From Rhypophila decipiens (Eukaryota; Ascomycota; Sordariomycetes; Sordariales; Naviculisporaceae), in contig MU858358.1 in NCBI GenBank assembly GCA_033297075.1, forward strand, positions 1 to 20,456: a DNA stretch of 20,456 nt. The letters are read 5' to 3'. A program made the position numbers and the translations under genes. Positions 9,885-17,656 of the stretch are shown here, one piece after another; the stretch's first letter is position 1; the number at the start of each line of letters is the position of its first letter. Under the pieces are notes generated by a model, which was not told the DNA's origin, made no database searches, and saw only the letters and a list, made by a program, of their open reading frames with translations.

Positions 9885-10999
9885 TCATGAACTAACAAAG
9901 TAATGTAAGGAGTAGAGGAGAATATTAGCCAAAGAAGTCGCCAACACAACCTGGACTGACCAGTGGGAAATGTGCGTTGTGGTACCCATGGTAGAGAGTG
10001 TTGATCTAGACATAGTAGCTGTGGTATTGGTAAGAGAATCCAGCCGCTCCATTAATCGAATATGTTGGGATCTTTTGTGCCGCGCGAGTTTCTTGTACTG
10101 TAAATCTTCGTTTTCGAACCTGCAGGGCGCGTAGCGCGTCTCGACAGGCTCCTGTCTGCTCCGCCTGTGCCTGGCAGCCTGCGTGACCTCATAAGGAGAG
10201 CTTCTTTCTGGTTCGTAGAGGGTCATTTCCTGTCGAACGGGAACCGTGGCGGATTGGCTAGGGAATCGGTATGGTGTCTGATATAGTTCCTCCCTCAATT
10301 GAAGCAAAGTCCACTGTTGAAAGGCTGCGAAGCTGATGGCAAAGATAATGAGGAAACCGAAAGGGAGCATGAGGAAACCGAGAGGGTGCTCAAGGTATCC
10401 AAGGACGATTAGGTCTCGGAAAGATAGCATATTGATGAAATGTTCGGTATCTGGGGTTACCGCGGGTGCCTGTGTATCTGTCCTGGGCCCGAGAACCGGG
10501 GGTGGACTGAGTGATTTTCCTTTCACTTCTTGGCAGCCCTCTGGATCCCAATCATGCTGAATGTCGAATGTGATTCACATGTTAGACAACCTCCTTTGAC
10601 AATATCCATCATTCCTTGGGCGGTACCTACCGACTCACAAAACTCAAAGTAATCTTTTCGGGCTGTCCACTCAGCTAGCAAGTTTGCTCTCTTGCTCTCT
10701 GCCGCGCCAGAAAACGTCGGCCAAAGAGCGATAGCTGTGACAACGAACGAGAGTACAAGTATGAACTTTCCGAACAGCAAAGTCTTGCTTTGAATCTTAT
10801 CATAGAATCTGAGGGCTCTGGAGCGCAGCGTGTCTCTTGGAGGTTCTGCTGAGACTGTAGCGCTGGTTGAGATGCTGGATGCCGATACCACATTAGGTTC
10901 CGTTGATGTTGAACTTGAACATGAGCGCTCAGCAATGTTCGTTAACTCGGTATTGGACATAATAGTCTCGCAGTCGACAGAGGCGGTTTCTGATGTCAT
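9885..10999 (-). CDS. fungal three-helix membrane protein of unknown function
   Basis: Exons on the minus strand are 10999-10631 and 10556-9885, about 346 aa. The ATG at 10999 has a good context (AACAAAATG). An upstream in-frame ATG at 11143 would add 48 residues that look untranslated. The 74-nt intron has donor GTAGGT, branch TCTAAC and acceptor TTCAG. The joined protein reads ...YFEFCES-HDWDPEGCQEV. A Ser/Thr-rich N-terminus of about 60 residues precedes helix 1 (about 73-95). Next comes a loop with AEWTARKDYFEFC and GCQEVKGKSLSPPP, with cysteines near 121 and 131 that could pair, then helix 2 (about 183-203), an Arg-rich segment and a C-terminal helix (about 322-342). The loop motif is familiar from uncharacterised proteins of filamentous fungi, and no function is known to me. 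Confidence 0.75.
10557..10630 (-). other. GT-AG intron in the three-helix protein gene
   Basis: Donor GTAGGT, branch TCTAAC and acceptor CATTCAG, phase 0. It unites two frames that would otherwise look like two separate genes. Confidence 0.8.
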
Positions 11000-11554
11000 T
11001 TTGTTATTCGTCTCATTGCGGGCATCGCGACGGGAGTTCTTCCGATGAGTTGACGTTGGGTGTACATCAAATGAGCAGAACGCGTGCCCTCCACTGAAAC
11101 CGGGCAACGCTGAGTTCAAATTTCGGAGGCAGCCATCATGCAAGAAGCTTCACGTGATGGACCAGGACCCGCGAACGACGCCCAAACCGAAATTATCGCA
11201 GCCAATCACCATGTTAGATCGCCGAAAGCTGGCGAAGATCACGATCTCCTGTGTGAGACCCCAGAAAAGACTGGCATGTGGGCCGGATTTGCACGAGGTA
11301 GATAACCCGGCCTAGTCAATATAAGTAAAAGAGAAACATCGTTTCTGCATTAATCTCTACCCAGAAGCCAAAAACTCCATTCAGACAAAAGAAAGCCTAG
11401 TCTTTCAATTCCATGAAGTACAAATAAACATTACGTCAGTTCAGTTACTAATAGACGAGTTCAAACCCAAACCTGCGTGTATCCTTCCTCGACTCCCGGG
11501 TATCATGTTATCCAGTGCTTCACATACCCCCATCCAGTTCAAGGCCCAACCAGT
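11000..11554. other. spacer upstream of the three-helix protein gene
   Basis: This 555-bp spacer has no gene. It should hold the promoter of the gene ending at 10999 and the former 3' region of the PNS1 remnant. A CACGTG box lies near 11152-11157 and a CCAAT box near 11201-11205 on the plus strand. Neither is tied to a known regulator here. Confidence 0.4.
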
Positions 11555-12361
11555 TTAGGCATGGATAGCCTCAGCCACGTGAGGATAGACGACCACCATT
11601 TGATGGTACAGATCTCCATGATCACGCATCATGACCTCGGGATCCCACGCCATGGCCACGAATATCGTGTCGATACCACTGCTCAGCGGCGTGGTGAAGA
11701 CATTGCAGATTTGCAAACCAATAAGGAACGAGAAGGCAACTACAACCCCCGTGAATCCACCCCCGGAGTTGTAAGCGGGCGCTGTGAATACAATGTAAAG
11801 GTAGGCCAACAAGGCGGAGGCATATGCAACAAAAGTTGCGCCCATGATCAGCACAGGGCCGATAAGGCACTCGTTGATAAGGGCGTCGATGCCGCGGTTT
11901 TTGATCATACTATTGCAAGGTTCATTAGTCGTCGAACGGACAGCTAACGGATGAAATGGATACGGTACTTACGTCCAAGTGTCCTTGGCAGCGGGAATAT
12001 ACGCTTTACCATAGAGAGCGATGTGTGAAAAGGCGTAGCGATTGAGGAACTCAACAGCCCACTCAATGATTGAGATCAAACATCCAAGAATACAGAACAG
12101 AATGGTGCCGAGAATATTACCGTCAGACGAAGCGTTCTGTTGGGCTATCGAACACAGCTGGCGCAAAAAGTTGATGATGGCGACAACCAAGCTTCCCAGA
12201 CTGATACTGCCGAAGCTGTAGGTCAAAGCTCGCTTCAGGGCGCCGCGGGTGACCTTGGTTGGATAGTTGCGTGAGTTGAAGTACCATGAACCGTATACGC
12301 CCGATATCGTGGTGTGAATGGTATTCTTCAGCCATTCAGAGAAGTAGTATAGTAGTTTTAT
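11555..12361 (-). pseudogene. PNS1: 5'-truncated PNS1 / choline-transporter-like (CTL) protein
   Basis: This is the C-terminal part of a CTL-family membrane protein. Family members have about 500 residues and many helices, and are proposed solute (choline-like) transporters. Exons on the minus strand are about 12361-11973 and 11909-11555, about 245 codons. The 63-nt intron has donor GTAAGT, branch GACTAAT and acceptor CAATAG, and the junction KDTWT-MIKNRGIDALIN matches the family. Recognisable pieces are SEWLKNTIHTTISGVYGSWYF, the GSISLGSLVVAIINFLR helix, LNRYAFSHIALYGKAYI and GLQICNVFTTPLSSGIDTIF. All conserved blocks are intact to the natural C-terminus. Upstream the frame meets TAA at 12362-12364 with no splice acceptor between it and the first conserved residues, and the first exon has no in-frame ATG. 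No further PNS1 coding was found in the next 700 bp. It is most likely a truncated remnant. A functional short product starting in exon 2 is possible but unlikely. Confidence 0.8.
11910..11972 (-). other. GT-AG intron preserved in the PNS1 remnant
   Basis: Donor GTAAGT and acceptor GCAATAG, 63 nt, with branch site GACTAATG. Both signals are still intact, which suggests the truncation is recent. Confidence 0.85.
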
Positions 12362-12366
12362 TTATA
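12359..12366 (-). promoter_or_regulatory. TATAAATA at the PNS1 breakpoint
   Basis: Read on the minus strand, TATAAATA lies exactly where PNS1 homology starts. It may be chance in AT-rich DNA, or part of the sequence that replaced the 5' half of the gene. Confidence 0.25.
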
Positions 12367-12552
12367 GCTAATTGTCACGGGGCGAACCTTAGGTGGCAGC
12401 TAAGATGTTTGTTGTGCCATGGAGAGAGGAAACTATCTAGGGCAGATGGCCGGTGGATAAATACAGGTGGGAGCTAGGACGCGCTATCACATGACATGCT
12501 CCGTGGACTAACCACACAGGGTTGGTGCCGTGACAGTGGTTCTACAGGAGAC

Positions 12553-12572
12553 GCAAACCGCAAGCGGTTTGC
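12553..12572. repeat. 9-bp inverted repeat with 2-bp spacer
   Basis: GCAAACCGC and GCGGTTTGC are separated by AA. The two arms match perfectly, giving a 20-bp near-palindrome. Confidence 0.8.
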
Positions 12573-12938
12573 CTAAAGAGCCTTGAGGAACGAATACAGA
12601 TGTCACGACTAATATTAAGACGTGTGATGTATCAAAGCCAAAGGATCGTCGATTGGATTTCAAGGACAAGCCTGTGTGTGGTAGTAACTACACGTGTGGG
12701 GTATGGTGAAACGCTAGCTTTTTGTGGCTTACATTAGTGAGGGTGGTTCAGAGCCCTCAGGTGACTTAATGCTGTTGCATTGCCTCATAGGAGCTGTTCG
12801 ACAGGGCTTCATGGAGCAGGGGAGGTGTTTTAGGAAGGTTCATTGAAATAACGCAAGAAACCTTATACGGACCACCTTTCTTGTCTTAGCACTACTGGAA
12901 GGGACGTCCCAATGAGGTTGGTAGCGCAAGATCAGAGA

Positions 12939-12988
12939 ACAAGATCAAAAACCCACATCAAAAAACAAGATCAAAAACAAGATCAAAG
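12939..12988. repeat. ACAAGATCAAAA 12-mer, three copies
   Basis: One copy is at 12939-12950 and two are in tandem at 12965-12976 and 12977-12988. The last copy differs at its final base. Confidence 0.75.
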
Positions 12989-13107
12989 ACAAATTTGATA
13001 TGCAAGCGCATATTCTAAAACTGATCTGGGTTGTCCGGCCTATTCCAACTCGTCAAACTTTCGGGGAGGATGCCGGTTGCGATGTGGCCGTGCTGCACTG
13101 TCAGAGC

Positions 13108-14103
13108 TCAGTTGCGAGGTTGAGTCGATTGTGGAATCTTCGTGGTCGGCAGTAGTTGAGAACGGGTATTGGATAGCGCCTCTATTGTATCTGCAGTGGG
13201 TGGCGGATTGAGTCCGGCTTGTGTCATCTCAGGTGGGATTATGCTCTTCCCCAAAGGTGTGGTTATTCCACCAACAGGGTTAGATGTGCGTGGTTTCTTC
13301 GAGGGTGTTGATAAAGGTGCGCGGCCTTCCCAGCGTGATCTTTTCGAAGGTGGCGTTGTGGCCGGAGTCGACAATGATGCTGTAGAGTTTGGCCTCGGCA
13401 AGTAATTAGGCGAGGTTAAGGACCCGAAGGGCCAGATGATTCGTATCTGTTGTGCGACCAGCCAACTTCGCGGTGACGCTGAGAAAGGCCCCCGACTGTG
13501 GTGTCTTGACTTTCTCCCAGCGTTTCGTGTCTTCCAAGAAGCAGGATACTGAGAATTGAACCGGAGCGGCCTTTGAAGCGTCGTACACGGATGTTTCGAC
13601 AATGAAGTGGCGGGGCTCAGAAGGATCGGTTGAGTTGGTTCCGCCGGAGGGCACCGAACCGATAACGGACACCATCGGGCACCATTGTTCCGGTAAGTGC
13701 TGGCGGTACTCGTCGAAATTGGCAACGTCACCAGGGTGTCTAGATGATTAGCTAGGGTAAGTAGAGAGCCGGGATCGGACACACCTCGTTAGACTCAGTG
13801 TCGGAATGCTGATCTCCATGGTGCCATCTCCCGACAGAGCAGTAGAGAAGCGACCATCGGCATAAAAGAAGGTATTTGGGACATATACATCTCTTTGTTC
13901 TCGTGTCAGATAGGCGTGAATACGTGTACGAACAGGCTCAATAATGATGTTGGGACTGTAGAAGCCGCCTTCCTCGAAGATGTTAATGTCTGTCTGAATC
14001 TCGACGCACGCCGGAGTGTTTCGACTTGGATCATCGGTAAGTTAATTGTATCAATGAAATCACGCAAGTGGATTGTGTTGGAGAATGTTGGGTTTCGAGA
14101 CAT
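13108..14103 (-). pseudogene. broken gene for an OB-fold-like protein of unknown function
   Basis: A coding trace runs on the minus strand from an ATG at 14103 (MSRNPTFSNTIHLRDFI) through FFYADGRF, the block PRHFIVETSVYD, FLEDTKRWEKVKTPQSGAF and AGRTTDTNHLALRVL, to a Pro/Ser/Thr-rich tail with basic patches such as SKRSRW and SKKPR. A 45-nt intron (13784-13740; donor GTGTGT, acceptor CATCTAG) fits in frame. Two breaks are visible. Near 14033-14045 the opening frame hits the wrong phase at a small indel. Near 13403-13409 about four extra bases (AATT-like) create a TAA and shift the frame before the tail. The Lys-rich strand-like block followed by a long disordered tail recalls an RPA-like OB fold. 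I associate similar proteins with multicopy PIF1-helicase loci in fungi, but that is inference. The neighbouring divergent helicase remnant at 15152 supports it. Confidence 0.6.
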
Positions 14104-14151
14104 GTTGAGGAGAGTTGAGTGGCAAAAGAAACCTGGAAAGTTAAGTAAGAC

Positions 14152-14524
14152 AAGGGGGTAAGAAAGTGGAAGAGGACGATTGTCTCGGTCTAGGGATTGC
14201 TGGTGGGTAGCGGATGGTTTATTGAGTTGCATCCGTCACATATTTCAGAACCAAATCCCTATAGGATGGAGAGGCTAGACGGGTCGGTGGATAAAATTTG
14301 CCAAGTCAAGTGATGGTGAGTGGATGGCGAGTGTTATGTTCTTCCCCAAAGGTGTAGTTAAGGGGGTAAGAAAGTGGAAGAGGACGATTGTCTCGGTCTA
14401 GGGATTGCTGGTGGGTAGCGGATGGTTTATTGAGTTGCATCCGTCACATATTTCAGAACCAAATCCCTATAGGATGGAGAGGCTAGGCGGGTCGGTGGAT
14501 AAAGTTTGCCAAGTCAAGTGATGG
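14152..14524. repeat. 165-bp direct repeat, 208-bp period
   Basis: Copies are at about 14152-14316 and 14360-14524, with only two differences seen (14279/14487 and 14296/14504). The first copy is the immediate upstream flank of the gene starting at 14103. Between the copies, 14336-14359 reproduces an internal piece of that gene (compare 13241-13265, two mismatches). Confidence 0.95.
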
Positions 14525-15151
14525 CGAGTCGATGGCGAGTTGATGGTGGGACAGTGTGCGGAAAGGATGGGTAGGCACATCAGTGGGGGTCAAGATAGTT
14601 GTCTGGCTGTGCTGTATGCTGTTCGGTTTCCCAATTGAGCAGGTGTTTCGAGTGTTTGTTATGCACGAAGAGCAGATGGATGCATGGTTTGTTATCTCAT
14701 AGAAGGTGGCATTCGTTGATTGGATCTATTTTGTTTGCTATTTTCGTGATGCATGCGTGGCGGTAGTGATAAACACGCATTAAGAGCGTATGCGCAGTTA
14801 GTGAGACCGCCACTGCATTGTGAGCAGGATTTTGTTGCCGATGTAGCCGGCTTGGGCATGAAAATCGTGATTCAGGACGGAGAGCGAGAAGAACGAGGAA
14901 TAGGAGGAGGAAGAGGAAGGGGACACTGGTTTATGAGTGGCCGGTTGGTCGGTAATGCGATCTCGGGCTGGCCGGCATGTGAGTGGGAGGAGGCCATGGA
15001 TCTAGAGGGGCGAATTACGGTAAGGAACGAGGAAAGGGAGGCGCAATGTCGTAGGGATAGCAGAATGAGTTGGGAGATAAACTATTGTAAGCGTTGCCGC
15101 GGAAAACAAAGACCAAAGAAACCGATAAAACAACAGCAAAGTTAAGCCAAG
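14525..15151. other. spacer between two divergent gene remnants
   Basis: No supportable gene is present. A plus-strand frame at 14753-15145 is rich in Arg, Glu and Gly and shows no domain. An 8-bp inverted repeat, GTGGCGGT (14757-14764) with ACCGCCAC (14806-14813), encloses a smaller CGCAT/ATGCG pair. This is probably the former shared promoter of the minus-strand gene at 14103 and the plus-strand helicase remnant at 15152. Confidence 0.45.
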
Positions 15152-15507
15152 ATGAATGGAGACGATGCAAATCGCCCAAATCTAGCCGAGTTATTTCGCA
15201 GCTTCGATGTACACAATCGGGAGAATGTGTTGCGAGGGGGTCTAGGGATCCGGACTTCGGCAGATATATTCGAAGCTGTTCAGAATGATTCTGAACGGGT
15301 CCGAGCAGAGAGGAGGGATGTGACCCTTATAGCCTGTATGTGCAGTTGTCGCGATGTCGGACGTTGGAAGGCATCAAGCTCCTGTCCAAGGTACGAGAGA
15401 GGGATTTCGTCGGTAATAGCGTGCCGGAGAACATGGCAGCAGCCGAGAAGAGGCTGGAAGAGCTGAGCGAGGCGACTGTCGGAGATGCAGAAAGCTGGAA
15501 TTGGTGA
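15152..15507 (+). pseudogene. PIF1-type DNA helicase, interior deleted
   Basis: The 3' part (15322-15507) reads DPYSLYVQLSRCRTLEGIKL followed by LSKVRERDFVGNSVPENM and an Ala/Glu-rich C-terminus. YVQLSRCRTLEGI is the superfamily 1 helicase motif VI region of fungal PIF1-like proteins, near their natural C-terminus. Upstream in a different frame an ATG at 15152 (A at -3) opens MNGDDANRPNLAELFRSFDV, possibly the original N-terminus. If so, the whole ATPase core (Walker A and B, motifs III-V) is absent, and the two ends meet out of frame near 15300-15322. The C-terminal frame meets a TGA just upstream. It is divergent from the unknown gene at 14103. The C-terminal assignment is good; the N-terminal one is a guess. 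Confidence 0.6.
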
Positions 15508-15639
15508 GAAAGATGGCAAGTTGGAAAGGACGGGTGGAAGATTGATGAAAAAACGCCAGTGGATGGAGGTGGGAAAATCAGTAGTTTGCGACAAACAGTC
15601 GGGCGCAGCAATATCAAATGTAATCAGTGACCAACCTAC
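15508..15639. other. downstream flank of the helicase remnant
   Basis: A short non-coding stretch after the helicase stop. The junction with the retroelement to the right lies somewhere near 15600-15645. Confidence 0.3.
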
Positions 15640-15758
15640 GGTGAACTCCCCCAAAAAATCCAGACTTCCCAAAATTGGGGGCGAGCACGTGACCAGCGCC
15701 AGATCCAAATTGTGGGATCATCAAGGGTTGCGGAAGAGGACCGCTTTCCGAGGGCCGG

Positions 15759-15776
15759 AAAGTCACACGTGACTTT
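15759..15776. promoter_or_regulatory. inverted repeat centred on a CACGTG box
   Basis: AAAGTCAC and GTGACTTT with spacer AC form a perfect 8-bp inverted repeat around CACGTG, a typical site for a dimeric bHLH-type factor. Further CACGTG boxes are at 15686-15691 and 15880-15885. Confidence 0.4.
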
Positions 15777-15949
15777 GGGTTGATCAAAAGCGGTCGAAGG
15801 CACGATGACCAGAAGTTGGGGGCGAGCTTCTTTCCTTGGCGACCTCTGAGCCTTCGTTCCCCAAGGTAAAAGTCCAAGTCACGTGGGTTTTTGGCATTTT
15901 TGGAGTCCAAATTTTTTCGACGACTTAATGTGGGGCTCTTTGAGGGGTA

Positions 15950-16084
15950 GGGGGCTCTCGGTGCGTCCTCTAAGAGCCTTTCGTTCCTCAAGGCAGGGGG
16001 CTCTCGGTGCGTCCTCTAAGCACCTTTCGTTCCTCAAGGCACCTTTCGTTCCTCAAGGCACAAGACCTTTCGTTCCTCAAGGCA
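15950..16084. repeat. 46-bp tandem repeat with truncated extra units
   Basis: Two 46-bp units (15950-15995 and 15996-16041) differ at the junction AGAGCC versus AGCACC. They are followed by two shortened units containing only the end of the repeat. The 19-mer CCTTTCGTTCCTCAAGGCA occurs exactly four times (starting at 15977, 16023, 16042 and 16066), and a diverged copy lies at about 15849-15867. Confidence 0.95.
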
Positions 16085-16104
16085 AAGACTCGCCCCGAGT
16101 CTTT
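16084..16104. repeat. 9-bp inverted repeat ending the array
   Basis: AAAGACTCG and CGAGTCTTT are separated by CCC and match perfectly. TATAAA overlaps the right edge. Confidence 0.7.
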
Positions 16105-16303
16105 ATAAACAAAAAGAGTGGTTTTAAGCACTTGCTGTGAAAGTTGAACGGTAATGCTTTCCAGGCAGAGGAGGGTTACCCTTGGGCTTATTCAACAACA
16201 GTGAGTTTTCCGGGGTCCTCAATCCCCTAATCTCGCCACTGTGCCAAATTTCCACATTCCGTTTGATGACAGTGGTCCTCAACCGAGTCGCTCAAATCAG
16301 CAC

Positions 16304-17170
16304 TCAGTACTTTCGCTTCCTCCCAACACGCTTGATTTGTTTCCCTGCCGAAACTGCCCTGTTATCCTCGTCGTGATCGGGGTCCGTTTCGTCGTTCAAA
16401 CATGCCTTCTTCCATTCCTCGAGTCGCTTCGGCGGTCCAGGCGAATCGGGATATTGGTCGTGGTACGTCTGCAACTTCGCAGGCGCATTCTTGAAGTTCT
16501 CTGCTGGGTACCAAGTTGGATCAGGATCCCAGCCCTTCCAGCTCACTTGATATTCCAGCTTTCCACGGTTAATCCTTGAAGACAGAACATCATCAACATC
16601 CCATTCTTCCTCGTTGTCGATGAGCTCACCCTGTGGTTCTCATTGTCCTGTCCGGGAAGAGGATCATTTGGGTATTTCCTCAGCCTATCAGCATGGAAAA
16701 CGTCGGTTCCTCTCCATCCTTGCGGGACCTCCAATCGATACGAGTGACCTTCCATTTCCTTGATCTTAAATCGTTGACGGGTGAGAGGGAATTCCAGTTT
16801 GTCCGCTGGCCTGTCTGTGGACCAAACTTTCTTGACAATGTAGACATGATCCCCGACGCCGAAATCAGGCTCCCTGCGGTGTTTGTTGGCCTGTCGCGTC
16901 TGTCGTTCTTGGGCGACCAGCATGTTCCGTTTCGCTTCCTCGACGTACTTATGGATGGTCTCAGCCGTCTCTTGCGCCTCTTGACGATTCAGTCTTTCTC
17001 GTCGTTCGATGTTTTTCCAGTCGATCGTTCGTCGTTCCCAGTCGTAATTGCTTCGCATTTTGTGTCCCATCACGACTTCGTGCGGTGACAATCCAGTCGT
17101 CTCATGCGGTAAGCTGGCTGCCGCATGGTCCATCGCGGGCAAGATGTCTGACCAGTTGTCTTGATGATGG
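16304..17170 (-). pseudogene. Ty3/gypsy chromovirus integrase C-terminus and chromodomain fragment
   Basis: On the minus strand from 17170, the frame opens as HHQDNWSDILPAMDHAAASL and passes TTGLSPHEVVMG, the usual end of the integrase core. A helical linker follows (QERQTRQANKHRREPDFGVG), then the GPY/F-like module with HADRLRKYPNDPLPGQ. Near 16625-16634 a one-base loss shifts the frame. The chromodomain continues in another frame (EEEWDVDDVL, then VSWKGWDPDPTWYPAENF) and ends at the stop at 16304. The catalytic D-D-E core, RNase H and RT are not here. They would lie beyond the copia element that cuts this frame at 17171. The fragment cannot be functional. Confidence 0.85.
17166..17170. other. 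candidate target-site duplication of the copia insertion
   Basis: GATGG directly flanks the LTR start at 17171. Ty1/copia elements usually duplicate 5 bp, so the same five bases are expected after the far LTR outside this window. Confidence 0.35.
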
Positions 17171-17338
17171 TGTTACGAGGTAAGATGAGTAGGTGGAAAG
17201 ATTGTATTGAAGATTAAGAAGAGAGTGAGAGAGAGAGAGACTCCCTGGGGGAGGGCTCTTGATATATATATATGGATGGCCTGTATTCCAGTGCCGTAGA
17301 CTGTATAGTTCAGGGCGTATACCGTATTTCCTTCAACA
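17171..17338 (-). repeat. copia 3' LTR
   Basis: 168 bp bounded by TGTTACGAGG and CTTCAACA on the plus strand, with the TGTT/AACA inverted ends of LTRs. The left border coincides exactly with the end of the gypsy reading frame, and the right border abuts a polypurine tract. Inside are a GA-rich run (17219-17240) and an alternating TA stretch (17261-17273) that may serve as TATA box on the minus strand. Confidence 0.75.
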
Positions 17339-17347
17339 CTCCCCATC
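17339..17347 (-). other. polypurine tract of the copia element
   Basis: Read on the minus strand, GATGGGGAG directly precedes the LTR start TGTTG. This is the expected primer site for plus-strand DNA synthesis. Confidence 0.7.
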
Positions 17348-17656
17348 GAACTGAACTCTAGGGTTCGTCTAATCTTAATTTACATGATGTCTTCTTTTCT
17401 CAATCAATCTTTTGTTCATTTCCAGTTAGTCCTGTAAAAACACCTTCGTGGGTGAAAAGGCTTCCCGTGGAAATGGTGACATTGTTGCTCTTCAGGTGCT
17501 GGTCGTCACTTACAGTCCCGTTTGAGCTAGAGACATCCCTGTCATCCTTGAGGATTTGCGCTCGCTCAAGACTTGACCATGGTTTTGCGAATCTTTTGAT
17601 TGCTGTGTGTGCTCCTTCGGCGGTCTTGGGTGTAATTGCCCCCCCTTGTCCCTTCA
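17348..17656 (-). other. copia 3' untranslated region
   Basis: About 310 bp lie between the pol stop and the polypurine tract. A minus-strand frame at 17400-17657 overlaps the stop by one base but shows no domain and is probably not translated. Confidence 0.55.

Larger units (their letters stand above)
12367..13107. other. non-coding stretch with short repeats
   Basis: No gene or trace of the missing PNS1 half is visible. The stretch contains a near-perfect palindrome (12553-12572), a 10-bp palindrome GGGACGTCCC (12901-12910), a 15-mer shared with the tandem array at 15950-16084 (12580-12594), and short ACAAGATCAAAA repeats (12939-12988). Confidence 0.5.
15640..16200 (-). mobile_element. probable LTR region of the Ty3/gypsy element
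   Basis: In minus-strand orientation this block follows the stop of the gypsy chromodomain frame at 16304, where the 3' LTR is expected. One reading has TG at about 15643 and CAACAACA at 16193-16200 as its ends on the plus strand; another ends at about 16221 (GGTCCTCA). The block holds two copies of TTGGGGGCGAGC (15675-15686 and 15816-15827), three CACGTG boxes (15686, 15766, 15880), the 46-bp array and a TATAAA at 16104-16109. Without a second LTR the borders cannot be fixed. Confidence 0.4.

Noticed and set aside
11477..11947. Plus-strand 156-codon frame
   Set aside because: Lies antisense over the PNS1 remnant, whose minus-strand reading has clear family blocks.
14753..15145. Plus-strand 130-codon frame rich in Arg/Glu/Gly
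   Set aside because: No domain; purine-rich DNA explains the composition.
15950..16084. Tandem array considered as a CRISPR array
   Set aside because: Units are contiguous and have no variable spacers, and the genome is eukaryotic.
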